Assembly (NCBI GenBank): GCA_021731445.1
Contig: JAKFXK010000031.1
Location: 1-51,898, forward strand
Direction of reading: 5' to 3'
Source of the DNA: Nevskiaceae bacterium
GTDB taxonomy: Bacteria; Pseudomonadota; Gammaproteobacteria; Nevskiales; Nevskiaceae
Length of the DNA stretch: 51,898 bases
Position 1 is the first letter of the stretch. Each line of letters opens with the position of its first letter. Position numbers and translations under genes: made by a program. This document shows, one piece after another, positions 6,737-14,655 of the stretch. The notes below the pieces were generated by a model that was not told the origin of the DNA, searched no databases, and was given only the letters and a program-made list of their open reading frames with translations.

Positions 6737-9040
6737 ATGGAAAAAATTCCTTTTCAGGTGGACATCAGTCGAGTAATTGAAGTTTTAGCCACCCAGATTT
6801 ATCAAACACCGCTTGCTCTACTTCGTGAGAATACGCAGAACTCGTATGACGCACTATTGCTTAGAAAGCAGTTGGGCCACTCTTTTGAGCCGCAGATTGA
6901 AATAACAATTTCCAGCGCTGAAATTAAGGTGTCGGACAATGGAATTGGGATGACCGGAATTGACTTGAAAAGTCACTATTGGCGTGCCGGTTCCAGCAGC
7001 AAAAATACGCCAGAAGCTCGCGCTGCCGGCGTAGTGGGTACTTTTGGAATCGGTGCAATGGCGAATTTCGGCATTGCCGAGGAATTGGAGGTTATTACCG
7101 AAAGTGCGACCACAGGAGAACGAACCAGATGCAAGGCGAGACGCTCTACGTTATCTGCGACCGACGATTGCATCGAATTTGAACCACTTGCGACCACAGG
7201 CTCAGCTGGAACAATTGTTCGCGCTGTAACGCAAAGCGGTATGACAATCAACGTCTCACAAGCGGTCGCATACATATCTGAGTTTGTGATGTTTTTGCCC
7301 ATGGTCGTTCGCGTCAATGGCATCATCGCGAGTCGCAAAAGCTATTCCTCAATTATCCCTGCAATTGCTCAAACGTGGTCTGAAAGCATTGTTGGTGCTG
7401 ACTTAGGCGGCGGTTTTCAATGCGAAATGGTCCTGGCCGGGTCCGGAAGCGGCGAACTTTTGGTTCAATGCTCGAATTTATCTATGGGAGGACAGCCTCT
7501 GAGCGGAGTCCTTCATCTCCGGCAAGGTATGAGTAATCTTCGGACATTTCGAAGTGGATTTGGCCTTGCGACTACGGCAGTTCACTCGGTATATCAATTC
7601 GGTGGTGTCGCAGACATTTTGGTGCTTCAACCGACCGCAGGACGCGAAGCGCTCACTACAGCTAGCACGCAGTTGCTTCAGCAGTGGGTTTCGAAGATAG
7701 ACGACTTTGTTTCAATCCGATTTTCGTCCCGTCCAGAGGCGGATCAAAACACCCAATTTATGACTTGGGCGGCGCAACGAGGTAGATACGACCTGTGTGG
7801 CCTACTGAAGATTTCCATTCAGCCCGGCTCATCGAGAACATTGCTTGAAGTTAAGGCCCAATCTGAAACAAAACCTTGGCTCGTCTACGGGGGTGCTGAT
7901 CAAAGCACCTTATCGCTGGCCTCCGAGGACAGGCCAATGGTTGTGCTATCTCGATCAAATCCACGCCGGCAGTGCGAGCATAACTACCTAAGGTCTTTCT
8001 GCAAAATCGAGGAAATGACTGACGATCCAAAAGTGCTCTCAATAAAAAAAGAGAAAGACTGGTCCTTGCCAGAGCAAGCTCTTTCTTTCAGGTTATCGGG
8101 AGTATTGTCGTCAGACTATTTCGTTGTTGCAAAAATCGGCTTCGGAAAAATGTCCCACGAACTGCCGATTCTTGTAACGCGTCGAAATGATCCAATAGAA
8201 ATTATTCTTGATCCAGAAGGTCAATCGGTTCAACTTCTCATCTCGGTATATGACAGCCAGTACGCGGCTTTTGACTCAATGGTCAAAGACTTTGTGAGAA
8301 GCGTCGTATTTCAAAAGATTGCAGATTTGGTGCCTAGTAGCACTCGCCAAGGCGCCGAGGCATTCCTTAAGTCTATCCAACGGTCGAGAGAGGTATTCGA
8401 GTATGAGCTCTCTGATTCTGATTCGTTGCAATCAATATGGGCAGATTACACTTCGGGTGAAATATCTATGCCCGAAGCGGTGCAAAAATCGATTGACGCT
8501 GCTGCAAAGTCAGTTCAAGTAATCGATTCAACGGTAAGTGCGCATGTGCGCGACGTGGTTCCAGACGTCGTAGATAATGCGGCAACAATCAATGTTGCTG
8601 CCGACATAAACGCAACAGAGTTTGCCGCCGCGCCGCCGATCATGCGACTTGAAAAGCCGACTGATCGAAAACTTCTGACCATTCCAGCATCGGAGCCTCC
8701 TCTTCAAGGGTATCGATGCTTTTTGGCGATAAGTGATCGTATCCGTGAAGATAGGGGAGACTTCTTTCTGCAGCCACATAAAACATCAGTAGTCTGGGGA
8801 GGGCAACGTGCGTTATTTATTTTTGAACATCATTCTGGTGAATTTGGGCTGTACTATGATATTCAGAGTCAAGAAATTATCGCCTCAGGATCAGGTGGAA
8901 AGGCATTTCCGACTTGCACCATAATTTTAAAAAATCGAATTTTTGTCCCGGTGCCTGCGGAGATTGAGGCCGCCTTTGTACCGGCCGCTGGCGAGAGAAA
9001 GAAGCTCCAAGTCAAATGCGACATTCTCTACATAGACTAA
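6737..9040 (+). CDS. Hsp90-like (GHKL) ATPase, partner of the metallophosphoesterase
   Basis: 767 residues. The N-terminal ATPase domain has the GHKL boxes: E31, N35 and D38 in RENTQNSYDA, D67-x-G-x-G71-M72 in VSDNGIGM, and G101-x-x-G104-x-G106 in GTFGIGA, closest to Hsp90/HtpG-type domains. The rest (about 200-767) does not match HtpG by eye. A middle region is followed by a linker rich in Ala/Val near 600-640 and a beta-rich C-terminal domain (about 655-767). It is therefore not a housekeeping chaperone but an Hsp90-domain protein of unknown specificity. The GGA of the preceding stop region (6727-6729) acts as Shine-Dalgarno, which suggests coupled translation. It is low in G+C relative to its surroundings. 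Cytosolic. Confidence 0.85.
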   Translation: MEKIPFQVDISRVIEVLATQIYQTPLALLRENTQNSYDALLLRKQLGHSFEPQIEITISSAEIKVSDNGIGMTGIDLKSHYWRAGSSSKNTPEARAAGVVGTFGIGAMANFGIAEELEVITESATTGERTRCKARRSTLSATDDCIEFEPLATTGSAGTIVRAVTQSGMTINVSQAVAYISEFVMFLPMVVRVNGIIASRKSYSSIIPAIAQTWSESIVGADLGGGFQCEMVLAGSGSGELLVQCSNLSMGGQPLSGVLHLRQGMSNLRTFRSGFGLATTAVHSVYQFGGVADILVLQPTAGREALTTASTQLLQQWVSKIDDFVSIRFSSRPEADQNTQFMTWAAQRGRYDLCGLLKISIQPGSSRTLLEVKAQSETKPWLVYGGADQSTLSLASEDRPMVVLSRSNPRRQCEHNYLRSFCKIEEMTDDPKVLSIKKEKDWSLPEQALSFRLSGVLSSDYFVVAKIGFGKMSHELPILVTRRNDPIEIILDPEGQSVQLLISVYDSQYAAFDSMVKDFVRSVVFQKIADLVPSSTRQGAEAFLKSIQRSREVFEYELSDSDSLQSIWADYTSGEISMPEAVQKSIDAAAKSVQVIDSTVSAHVRDVVPDVVDNAATINVAADINATEFAAAPPIMRLEKPTDRKLLTIPASEPPLQGYRCFLAISDRIREDRGDFFLQPHKTSVVWGGQRALFIFEHHSGEFGLYYDIQSQEIIASGSGGKAFPTCTIILKNRIFVPVPAEIEAAFVPAAGERKKLQVKCDILYID

Positions 9041-9220
9041 TCGACCGTGGCGTTGGTTACTGCCCAGCCCAATGTCTGTTATCGCAAAATCTCGGTCATC
9101 GTTGACGTGCTGTTAGGTGTCCGCTTTCAGGGTGCGTCTTTGGCGATCTCAACTTCCGCTTCGGGCTGATTCAAGACGTAGATACAGTTATTGACACAGG
9201 TCCAAAGGGTTACGGCTTTG

Positions 9221-10135
9221 CTACGGCAAGCCCATGATGAATTCCCGGTGTTTGAAGGCCCAGGTTGCACCAAGCAGCATCTTCATCTGTGAATAGGGCA
9301 TTGCTCCTAGGAAGCCATAACTCTCTCCCACGATCACGGCGAACAGTCGCATTTTGCGCCGCCACTCTTTCGCACCCGTGGTCATCCACGAAAATCGTGT
9401 GTTGGCAATTCGCCCTTTTCCTGAATATTCGACCAAACGCAGCCCGCGGTCCGCAAGTAGGCGTTGCTCGATGTGCTTGGAAATGTATTTGCCCACGTAG
9501 CGCGCAATCGCGTCTCTTGATGATTTGATCGGTAGCAGCTCGACTCGACCGAACCCGTAGCCTTTGGCTGTTTTGCGCCAGAACGCCCACTCTTGTTTTA
9601 GCTCTGGGCACGCACTGCTGTAGTCGCTTTGCTTCGCTGCGTTGAAATCAAATCCGGTGCGGATATCGACAGGCAGTACGACCAGTAAATGATAGTGAAT
9701 GCGTCCCGACTTCTGCCGCTCGATTACGCGGATGATTGCCGGGTAGCGATCCGCTAGTACTCCGCTGCGCAACGAGTTGAATCGTCGTTGTGCTTCTTTT
9801 GCACTGGTGATGTGTTCTGCGAAAGTAAGAGTGAGGAAACCGATACGCTCAATCCCATGCCTCTCGCAGAGCGCTTCGACATTCCAAGCGAGAGCAGCGG
9901 CTGATTTTCGCTGCTGCGGAGAAAGCGTGTTTAGGTTGAGTGCTGCTTTCTCTGCTGAGCGTTGCAGTGCAGGTCCGTATCGGCGTTCCAGTACTGCCCA
10001 AGCGTCCATGCCTGTGGCGTCGTTGGGGTGTGGTTCGTTTGAGTTGTTACTAAATAGACAAGGAAGAACCGCACCAGCCGTTGCACCCGTTTGATCGGGT
10101 GCAGCCGTACGCGGCCCTGCAAGGGGCGACTTCAT
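9221..10135 (-). CDS. HUH-type replication initiator-like protein
   Basis: 304 residues with the three signatures of a single-stranded-DNA nicking Rep protein: F100-L-T-L-T-F105 (motif 1), H147-Y-H149 within GRIHYHLLV (the HUH metal site), and Y213-V-G-K216-Y217 (catalytic tyrosine helix). This fits inovirus- or plasmid-like rolling-circle initiators and suggests the excised island can replicate. The start at 10135 is strongly supported by AAAGGAGG seven bases upstream. It follows the AlpA-like gene, probably in one operon. A relaxase-like mobilisation role is the main alternative. No partner coat or secretion genes are present. Confidence 0.78.
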   Translation of the reverse strand: MKSPLAGPRTAAPDQTGATAGAVLPCLFSNNSNEPHPNDATGMDAWAVLERRYGPALQRSAEKAALNLNTLSPQQRKSAAALAWNVEALCERHGIERIGFLTLTFAEHITSAKEAQRRFNSLRSGVLADRYPAIIRVIERQKSGRIHYHLLVVLPVDIRTGFDFNAAKQSDYSSACPELKQEWAFWRKTAKGYGFGRVELLPIKSSRDAIARYVGKYISKHIEQRLLADRGLRLVEYSGKGRIANTRFSWMTTGAKEWRRKMRLFAVIVGESYGFLGAMPYSQMKMLLGATWAFKHREFIMGLP

Positions 10136-10200
10136 GCGCGGCCTCCTTTCGGCCGCGACCTTCGCGTCCGGGTCGCGCCAGGGGCGCGATCCCGGCGCGC

Positions 10201-10398
10201 TTAGGCCGCGTCCTTCAGGTTGCTGGCAATGAAAGCTTCCACGTCTGAAGCGCGGTAGCGGACGAGTCCACCAACCTTCACGTAAGGCAGTGGGTAGCGC
10301 TTGGAGCAGCGCCAGACAGCGAGGGTGTGCTGGGTGACCCCTAACAGTTTGCTAACGGTTTGCGGTGTGAGGAGCTGGGTAAGAACGGCGACGGTCAT
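10201..10398 (-). CDS. AlpA/excisionase-like HTH protein
   Basis: 65 residues. It is a small winged-helix DNA-binding protein of the HTH_17/MerR-like excisionase type: L-T-P-Q-T-V-S-K-L-L-G-V, then T-L-A-V-W-R, P-Y-V-K-V-G-G-L-V-R-Y-R and D-V-E-A-F-I. Proteins of this kind act as excisionases or activate the integrase gene in P4-like islands. I start at ATG 10398 with GAG about 8 bases upstream; the frame extends to 10434. It lies 65 bases upstream of the HUH protein gene, in the same direction. Confidence 0.8.
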   Translation of the reverse strand: MTVAVLTQLLTPQTVSKLLGVTQHTLAVWRCSKRYPLPYVKVGGLVRYRASDVEAFIASNLKDAA

Positions 10399-10472
10399 GG
10401 CGAATCTCGGTGCAGTCCAAAGGCGGACCGTCACGGATTCAATGGCATGCGAAAGCGCAGGAAAACGCTGAC

Positions 10473-10493
10473 ACCCCTGTGATGGGTAGGGGT
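10473..10493. repeat. inverted repeat upstream of AlpA/rep genes
   Basis: ACCCCT and AGGGGT separated by 9 bases, in the untranslated region before the AlpA-like and HUH genes. It could be an operator or part of a replication origin hairpin. Functional assignment is speculative. Confidence 0.3.
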
Positions 10494-10578
10494 ATCAGGC
10501 CCATTGGGCGTATCTAAAAGGCGAGTGAAAACAGGGCGATGCGAGGTGATCGAAAAATTATTTTTGACTGCTTGGGTA

Positions 10579-11226
10579 TCACTGTTCGCCTGGTCGGATA
10601 ACGCGCGCGATTCGGTCTGCAGCGGTAGAGCTGATGCCGATAAAGTGCGTTGTGATCCATTCAGAAATAACCTTGTTGGTTGGCTCTGCTTCAGGCTTGG
10701 CTGACGAGAGCCAGAAGTGATCGATAGCGGCGCAGGCAGCTTCTAGAGCTGGTGTCGTGAACTGGCTTTGCAGCACGCGTCCACGCGCGCTGTCCGCAGC
10801 TTGCGGTTTGCTGGGCGCTGGAAAGATTTTGGTGAGTATCGTGGCGCGCTCATTTCCAACAAGATCGGGGCGACTGGCTGCCCAACGACCAAAATGTGTG
10901 GGATCAATCAATTCTTCACTGAAGACGCCCCACTTTTTGCGCTTCTGGATTTGAAGATTGCCAGCGAGTACGGCACGCATTGCATAGTCGTAGAAGTTTT
11001 CGGCATCTGGCACATATGGCCAGTACGGTGGCCAACACGTGCGAAAGAAGGGAATTGGAATTAAGCCGAAGGTCGCGTCACAGGCTTCGCGGAGAGTCCA
11101 AATGTCATGACGCAGCCAGATGACAAGGCGGGCTTCGGAAGCTTTTAGCGCGTAACTCCTAGGCTTAGAAAGCCAGCGATTTGGCGGCCTCACAGTGACG
11201 TTTTGTTGGGCGTTCTGATCAGGCAT
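10579..11226 (-). CDS. island protein of unknown function
   Basis: 215 soluble residues, family not recognised. Visible features are a basic start (RPPNRWLSKPRSY), a segment W-L-R-H-D-I-W-T-L-R-E-A-C reminiscent of short hypothetical proteins common in integrated islands, a Trp/Tyr/Pro-rich stretch (CWPPYWPYVPDAE), and a C-terminal helical part (about 140-215). I start at ATG 11226 with GAGG at the right distance; the open frame upstream overlaps the antitoxin gene and is not real. It begins 7 bases after the antitoxin stop, so it may be cotranscribed with the toxin-antitoxin pair. Confidence 0.65.
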   Translation of the reverse strand: MPDQNAQQNVTVRPPNRWLSKPRSYALKASEARLVIWLRHDIWTLREACDATFGLIPIPFFRTCWPPYWPYVPDAENFYDYAMRAVLAGNLQIQKRKKWGVFSEELIDPTHFGRWAASRPDLVGNERATILTKIFPAPSKPQAADSARGRVLQSQFTTPALEAACAAIDHFWLSSAKPEAEPTNKVISEWITTHFIGISSTAADRIARVIRPGEQ

Positions 11227-11233
11227 GTACGCC

Positions 11234-11548
11234 TCAAGCGAAGTGAACTTCTGCCTTGGTGCCGATCTTCTTCTGCACAGCAGAGAAGATGGCGGAGAGG
11301 CTGTCCATGCCGGGATTGCCTCGCGCGGAAAGCATGCGGTGCAGGCTCTTGGCAGGCTTGTGGGTCTTGGTGGCCAGTGCCTCAAAACCGATGGTGGCGT
11401 TGACGAGATCGCGCAGGATCAGGCGGGCAGGCTCAGGTTCGCCGCTCAGCATGAGCGTGGCTGCTTCATCGAGCAGGGCTTTTGCGAACGCCGGCTCGCG
11501 CTGTACGCGGTCAGTGACGGTGTCTTTGAAGTCGCGGGTGAGTGCCAT
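11234..11548 (-). CDS. HigA-like antitoxin (HTH addiction module protein)
   Basis: 104 residues of the predicted-regulator antitoxin type that pairs with HigB/RelE-like killer proteins (F-K-D-T-V, L-L-D-E-A-A, then the HTH region KPAKSLHRMLSARGNPGMDS). It should neutralise the upstream toxin and repress the operon. GAGG seven bases before the ATG overlaps the toxin's 3' end, and only 5 bases separate the two genes. The toxin-first order is characteristic of higBA. Cytosolic. Confidence 0.85.
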   Translation of the reverse strand: MALTRDFKDTVTDRVQREPAFAKALLDEAATLMLSGEPEPARLILRDLVNATIGFEALATKTHKPAKSLHRMLSARGNPGMDSLSAIFSAVQKKIGTKAEVHFA

Positions 11549-11553
11549 TTGGA

Positions 11554-11913
11554 TTACCTCGATTTTTTAGGGCTGGGTTTGGCTGGCTTCTCAGCCTTTT
11601 TCCGTGCCTTGTATTCGGTGTGCAGTGCTTTGGCGGTGGCGATGTCTTTCGGCTGAGTCTTCTTGATGCCACCACCAAAAAGGATGATCAGGGCATCGCC
11701 ATCTTTGGCGAGATAGATTCGATACCCCGGTCCCCAGTCGATTCGGTATTCGCCGATGCCGTCAAACCACTTGATGCTTGAGGTGTTGCCGGTCGCCATG
11801 CGTGCCTTAGCGACGGTTGCTTTCGCAGCCGCCTGAGCATCAAGGTCGTTGAACCATTCGCTATAGGGCGATGTGCCGTTTTCGCGGATGTATTCGAGGA
11901 CTCGAATGCTCAT
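11554..11913 (-). CDS. RelE/HigB-like toxin (addiction module killer protein)
   Basis: 119 residues. A RelE/ParE-superfamily fold is indicated by E-Y-I-R-E-N-G-T-S-P-Y-S-E-W-F near the N-terminus, GIGEYRIDWGPGYRIYLA, and the strand I-I-L-F-G-G-G-I-K-K-T-Q, which is diagnostic of the addiction-module killer subfamily. Expected activity is ribosome-dependent mRNA cleavage. The tail is Lys-rich (ARKKAEKPAKPSPKKSR). It is the first gene of a toxin-antitoxin operon with a palindrome just upstream. On an island such a module favours retention and may also act against phage. Confidence 0.88.
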   Translation of the reverse strand: MSIRVLEYIRENGTSPYSEWFNDLDAQAAAKATVAKARMATGNTSSIKWFDGIGEYRIDWGPGYRIYLAKDGDALIILFGGGIKKTQPKDIATAKALHTEYKARKKAEKPAKPSPKKSR

Positions 11914-11922
11914 GTCGAAATG

Positions 11923-11938
11923 GTAACGTATTTGTTAC
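11923..11938. promoter_or_regulatory. candidate toxin-antitoxin operator
   Basis: Palindrome GTAAC-GTATTT-GTTAC starting 10 bases upstream of the toxin start codon, where the antitoxin HTH would be expected to bind. Confidence 0.5.
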
Positions 11939-12035
11939 TTATCTTGCTAGCCCTGCCTTGTATGCTGTTGTTGGGAAACGTTGCAGCGGCTAACACTGAA
12001 TGCAGCGGACGCAACAAAGCCATCAGGGGGAAATC

Positions 12036-12695
12036 ATGGAATTAAGACCACCAGTACGGCCCTTGCATGTCCGTCCTCGAGAAGACGACTCCAAGCAAAT
12101 GCTGATGGCCATCATCATTCTGCTCGTCGGAGTGATTGCGGTATTCGCGTTCTACTCGCACCGAACGAGCAATGCCAAGTTGAGCGTGTCGAATGCGCTA
12201 CAGCAGCAGCAAGAGTTTCCAGCTGCTGGTCTACCGGGTGCTCAAGAGCAGACGGCACCAGCCCTGGAGCGGCAGATTGTTTATCAGCAGCCAGCCGCGC
12301 CTGTAGGTCCAAGCACATCCGATATCAGCCGCTATAACTCGATGCAGGAGTCTTGCTATCGCATGGCGCGAATGAATGCGGATGGCGAATACCCGGCATT
12401 GCAGCAGGCGGCTTGCAATGATTACGCGCGCTTTGCGGCGTCAGTAGGGATTGATGCGGGGCAGCTGCCTGATGTGAGGATTCAGCAGCAAGTACAGCAG
12501 CCCGCGCCACGTCAGTTAGCCCAGAGCAACTCCCATCGGTCTCCTTCTGCCCTGTGCGAAGGACTTGAGCGGCAGAAGGAAGCTATCAATGCGCGCACGC
12601 GGCAAAGCCATACCTCATGGGAGGCGGAGTACTTCCGCGAAGAGCTACGTAAGATCAATGCGCAGATGTGGGATTTAAATTGCCGTAATCACTAG
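12036..12695 (+). CDS. single-pass membrane protein of unknown function
   Basis: 219 residues. A short cytosolic Arg/Pro-rich start is followed by one transmembrane helix at about 22-41 (MLMAIIILLVGVIAVFAFYS), then a Gln/Ala/Pro-rich spacer and a periplasmic C-terminal part with four cysteines and a helical end (CEGLERQKEAINARTRQ). This suggests an anchored periplasmic protein with disulfides. I start at ATG 12036 with AGGGGG just upstream; an ATG at 12000 lacks one. It is convergent with the secreted protein gene at 12731-13147. Function unknown; no similarity to pilus or secretion proteins that I can name. Confidence 0.65.
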   Translation: MELRPPVRPLHVRPREDDSKQMLMAIIILLVGVIAVFAFYSHRTSNAKLSVSNALQQQQEFPAAGLPGAQEQTAPALERQIVYQQPAAPVGPSTSDISRYNSMQESCYRMARMNADGEYPALQQAACNDYARFAASVGIDAGQLPDVRIQQQVQQPAPRQLAQSNSHRSPSALCEGLERQKEAINARTRQSHTSWEAEYFREELRKINAQMWDLNCRNH

Positions 12696-12730
12696 CTTCA
12701 CTTTTTGCGTCGCTCGCGGGTTGACGGATT

Positions 12731-13147
12731 CTACTTTCCGTATTCCGAGCAACTGACTTTGCTCACTTCGATTTGGTCAATCTGACAGGGATTCTTGTCG
12801 CTGCACCACCGCACATCGACTCGTTTGGTTTCTTCCGCTGTGCGCGCTGAGGCCACTGCGAATTGATAGAAAAACTGGAAGTTCGTTGTTCTTTTCTCGC
12901 CATTCTGGGAGTGATGCACGATGCCGTCTGCAGTGACGACAACAGTGCGATCAGGCTTGGCATCGACAATCGTGTACTTGGCGTCGATGGACAGTTTGGC
13001 GTTGTCGTAGGGGATGAGGCGCAGGCTGTGTTTCAAAACTTCTACTGCGCCCTTGCAGTCGGTGACGGCATAAGTATTGGACGCAGCGCTCATCAAGCAG
13101 AGCGATACGCACGAGATCGAAAGGTTGCGTCGGAAGTCAGCAGTCAT
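12731..13147 (-). CDS. secreted protein of unknown function
   Basis: 138 residues beginning with a signal peptide (R-R-N-L-S, hydrophobic core, cleavage probably after SNTYA near residue 27). The mature part of about 110 residues has four cysteines (DC, WC, PC and SC), enough for two disulfides, and beta-strand patterns (S-I-D-A-K-Y-T-I-V-D-A, R-T-V-V-V-T-A-D-G). The start at ATG 13147 has AAGGAG seven bases upstream; the frame extends to 13216 without a good signal. It lies 72 bases before the integrase gene's 3' end and reads the same way. Family not recognised. Confidence 0.65.
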   Translation of the reverse strand: MTADFRRNLSISCVSLCLMSAASNTYAVTDCKGAVEVLKHSLRLIPYDNAKLSIDAKYTIVDAKPDRTVVVTADGIVHHSQNGEKRTTNFQFFYQFAVASARTAEETKRVDVRWCSDKNPCQIDQIEVSKVSCSEYGK

Positions 13148-13219
13148 GGCAGGTCTCCTTCTGTGGATTTGATAGCGCCGAACCTCGTTTGAGGTTGCGT
13201 CGAATACTAAAAGCATTCT

Positions 13220-14482
13220 TTACGCTTTGACATGATCGCTATTCAACGCGGGCTTGCTGGATGGCAATCGCTCGTAGACAAAGTCAGAGATGCGTTGCAT
13301 CGGGTCACGCAGACGTTCGATGTTCCTGCCGATATAGCCTGCAGTGACATCGCCGGTGATTCGATGGTTGAGCAGCCGCTTGAGCGCGTAATGAGATAGA
13401 TCGAGGCTTTCTGCAATGGTTGCGAAGGTGCGTCGCAGATCGTGCATGGTGAAAGACGTGCCGGATTGATCGATCACACGACGCATCTGATAGCGCGGCT
13501 CGTGCAGAGGTTTTGCGTCGTCTTCGCCGGGAAAAACGTAGGGAGAGCCGGTGTTGTTTGCTTCTCGCGCGACCAGCAGCTGGGTGAGCTGGCTCGACAA
13601 GGGCAGGACGTGATCGCTGTAGTTTTTGGTATCGGGAACGGTGAGGGTTTGACCTTGCAGGTCGACGTGCGTCCAGAGTAGACCAGCGGATTCAGAGCGG
13701 CGCAGTCCCGTTAGAAGCGTTAGCAAAAGGTAATCGCCGACGCGCTTGCCCATCGTGTCCCATTCGTCCGACCGAAGCTTTTCAACAGCCGCAAGCCAAG
13801 CGGGAAGCTCATGCTCGCGGATGTAGGTTTCACGACGTTTCGGGCGCGCCCAGGCTTTTGTTTTGGAGAGACGCTTTACCGGGTTGAAAGTTAGGACTGC
13901 GTCTTCGCCTTCTGCGTCATATCGGCCTTGAGCGAAGTTCCAGATGGATCGGAAGGTGCGCATGGCCGAGTCGGCATACGCGCCGCCGCTATTTTTTGCG
14001 AGCTTGGCATGGCGATCCGCCACCATCTGGCCGGTGATGCTGCTGATTGGCTTGGCCTGCCAATCTTTCAGCGCTGCATTCATGATTTGCCGATAAACCC
14101 ATTGGGTCTTGGGACGAAGTGTTCTGACACGCAGCATTTCCTCGAAGGCTTCTTCGAGCTTCACTTGCTGGGTGCGCTCTTTCAGTTTTTCTGATTGCGG
14201 GTCGATGCCTTGGGCGATGTCACCGCAGACTTGCTCGCAACGCTTGCGCGCATTTTCGGGGGTGAGTGCTGGATAGCGGCCCAAGGTGATGCGCTTCACC
14301 TGGCCATTGATGCGTCGTTGTACTACCCAGCTCTTCGCGCCCTGGTCGGTGACACTCAATCGCAAAGCGGGTAGTCGCGGGTCTTCGTAATAGTGTCGCG
14401 TGCCGATTGCCGGAGACGGTAGTGCGTCGATGATTTTCTTGTTGAACTGGATGGGTTCGGCCATGACCGTATCGGGGATCAT
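13220..14482 (-). CDS. P4-type tyrosine integrase of the tRNA-Lys island
   Basis: 420 residues. An N-terminal arm-binding domain of the DUF4102 type (about 10-95) is followed by a core-binding SAM-like domain (105-205) and a catalytic domain with R261 (TGLRRSE), H347-x-x-R350 (MHDLRRTFA), H373 (LLNHR) and Y383 (TAGYIG), so it looks active. It would join and excise the element at the 47-bp repeats, the right copy of which lies 174 bases beyond its start. The start could be ATG 14482 or ATG 14464; neither has a clear Shine-Dalgarno. A strong inverted repeat precedes it. Confidence 0.95.
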   Translation of the reverse strand: MIPDTVMAEPIQFNKKIIDALPSPAIGTRHYYEDPRLPALRLSVTDQGAKSWVVQRRINGQVKRITLGRYPALTPENARKRCEQVCGDIAQGIDPQSEKLKERTQQVKLEEAFEEMLRVRTLRPKTQWVYRQIMNAALKDWQAKPISSITGQMVADRHAKLAKNSGGAYADSAMRTFRSIWNFAQGRYDAEGEDAVLTFNPVKRLSKTKAWARPKRRETYIREHELPAWLAAVEKLRSDEWDTMGKRVGDYLLLTLLTGLRRSESAGLLWTHVDLQGQTLTVPDTKNYSDHVLPLSSQLTQLLVAREANNTGSPYVFPGEDDAKPLHEPRYQMRRVIDQSGTSFTMHDLRRTFATIAESLDLSHYALKRLLNHRITGDVTAGYIGRNIERLRDPMQRISDFVYERLPSSKPALNSDHVKA

Positions 14483-14514
14483 TTTTTGATCAGTAGGTTC
14501 TACCGTGCTACACG

Positions 14515-14559
14515 GGAGCTACATCTGACGGGAATTTCGGTGAAAGTCAGTGTAGCTCC
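14515..14559. repeat. inverted repeat in the integrase promoter/right-arm region
   Basis: GGAGCTACA and TGTAGCTCC (9 bp, perfect), extended inside by CTGAC/GTCAG, with a 16-base centre. It lies between the integrase start and attR. With GTGCTACA at 14505-14512 and the left-end TGGTGCTAC copies, it may be bound by integrase or the AlpA-like protein. Confidence 0.5.
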
Positions 14560-14655
14560 GAGAGTCAGAATCCGCTACTGAAGCCAGTAAATAATTGGGT
14601 TTCAGAGGATTTCTGTGAATTAGTATGAAACACGGTGATTTACTGATTAAAAATG

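Noticed and set aside
11227-11385. N-terminal extension of the unknown island gene (10579-11226)
   Set aside because: It overlaps the antitoxin coding region out of frame, and an ATG with a good ribosome binding site exists at 11226.
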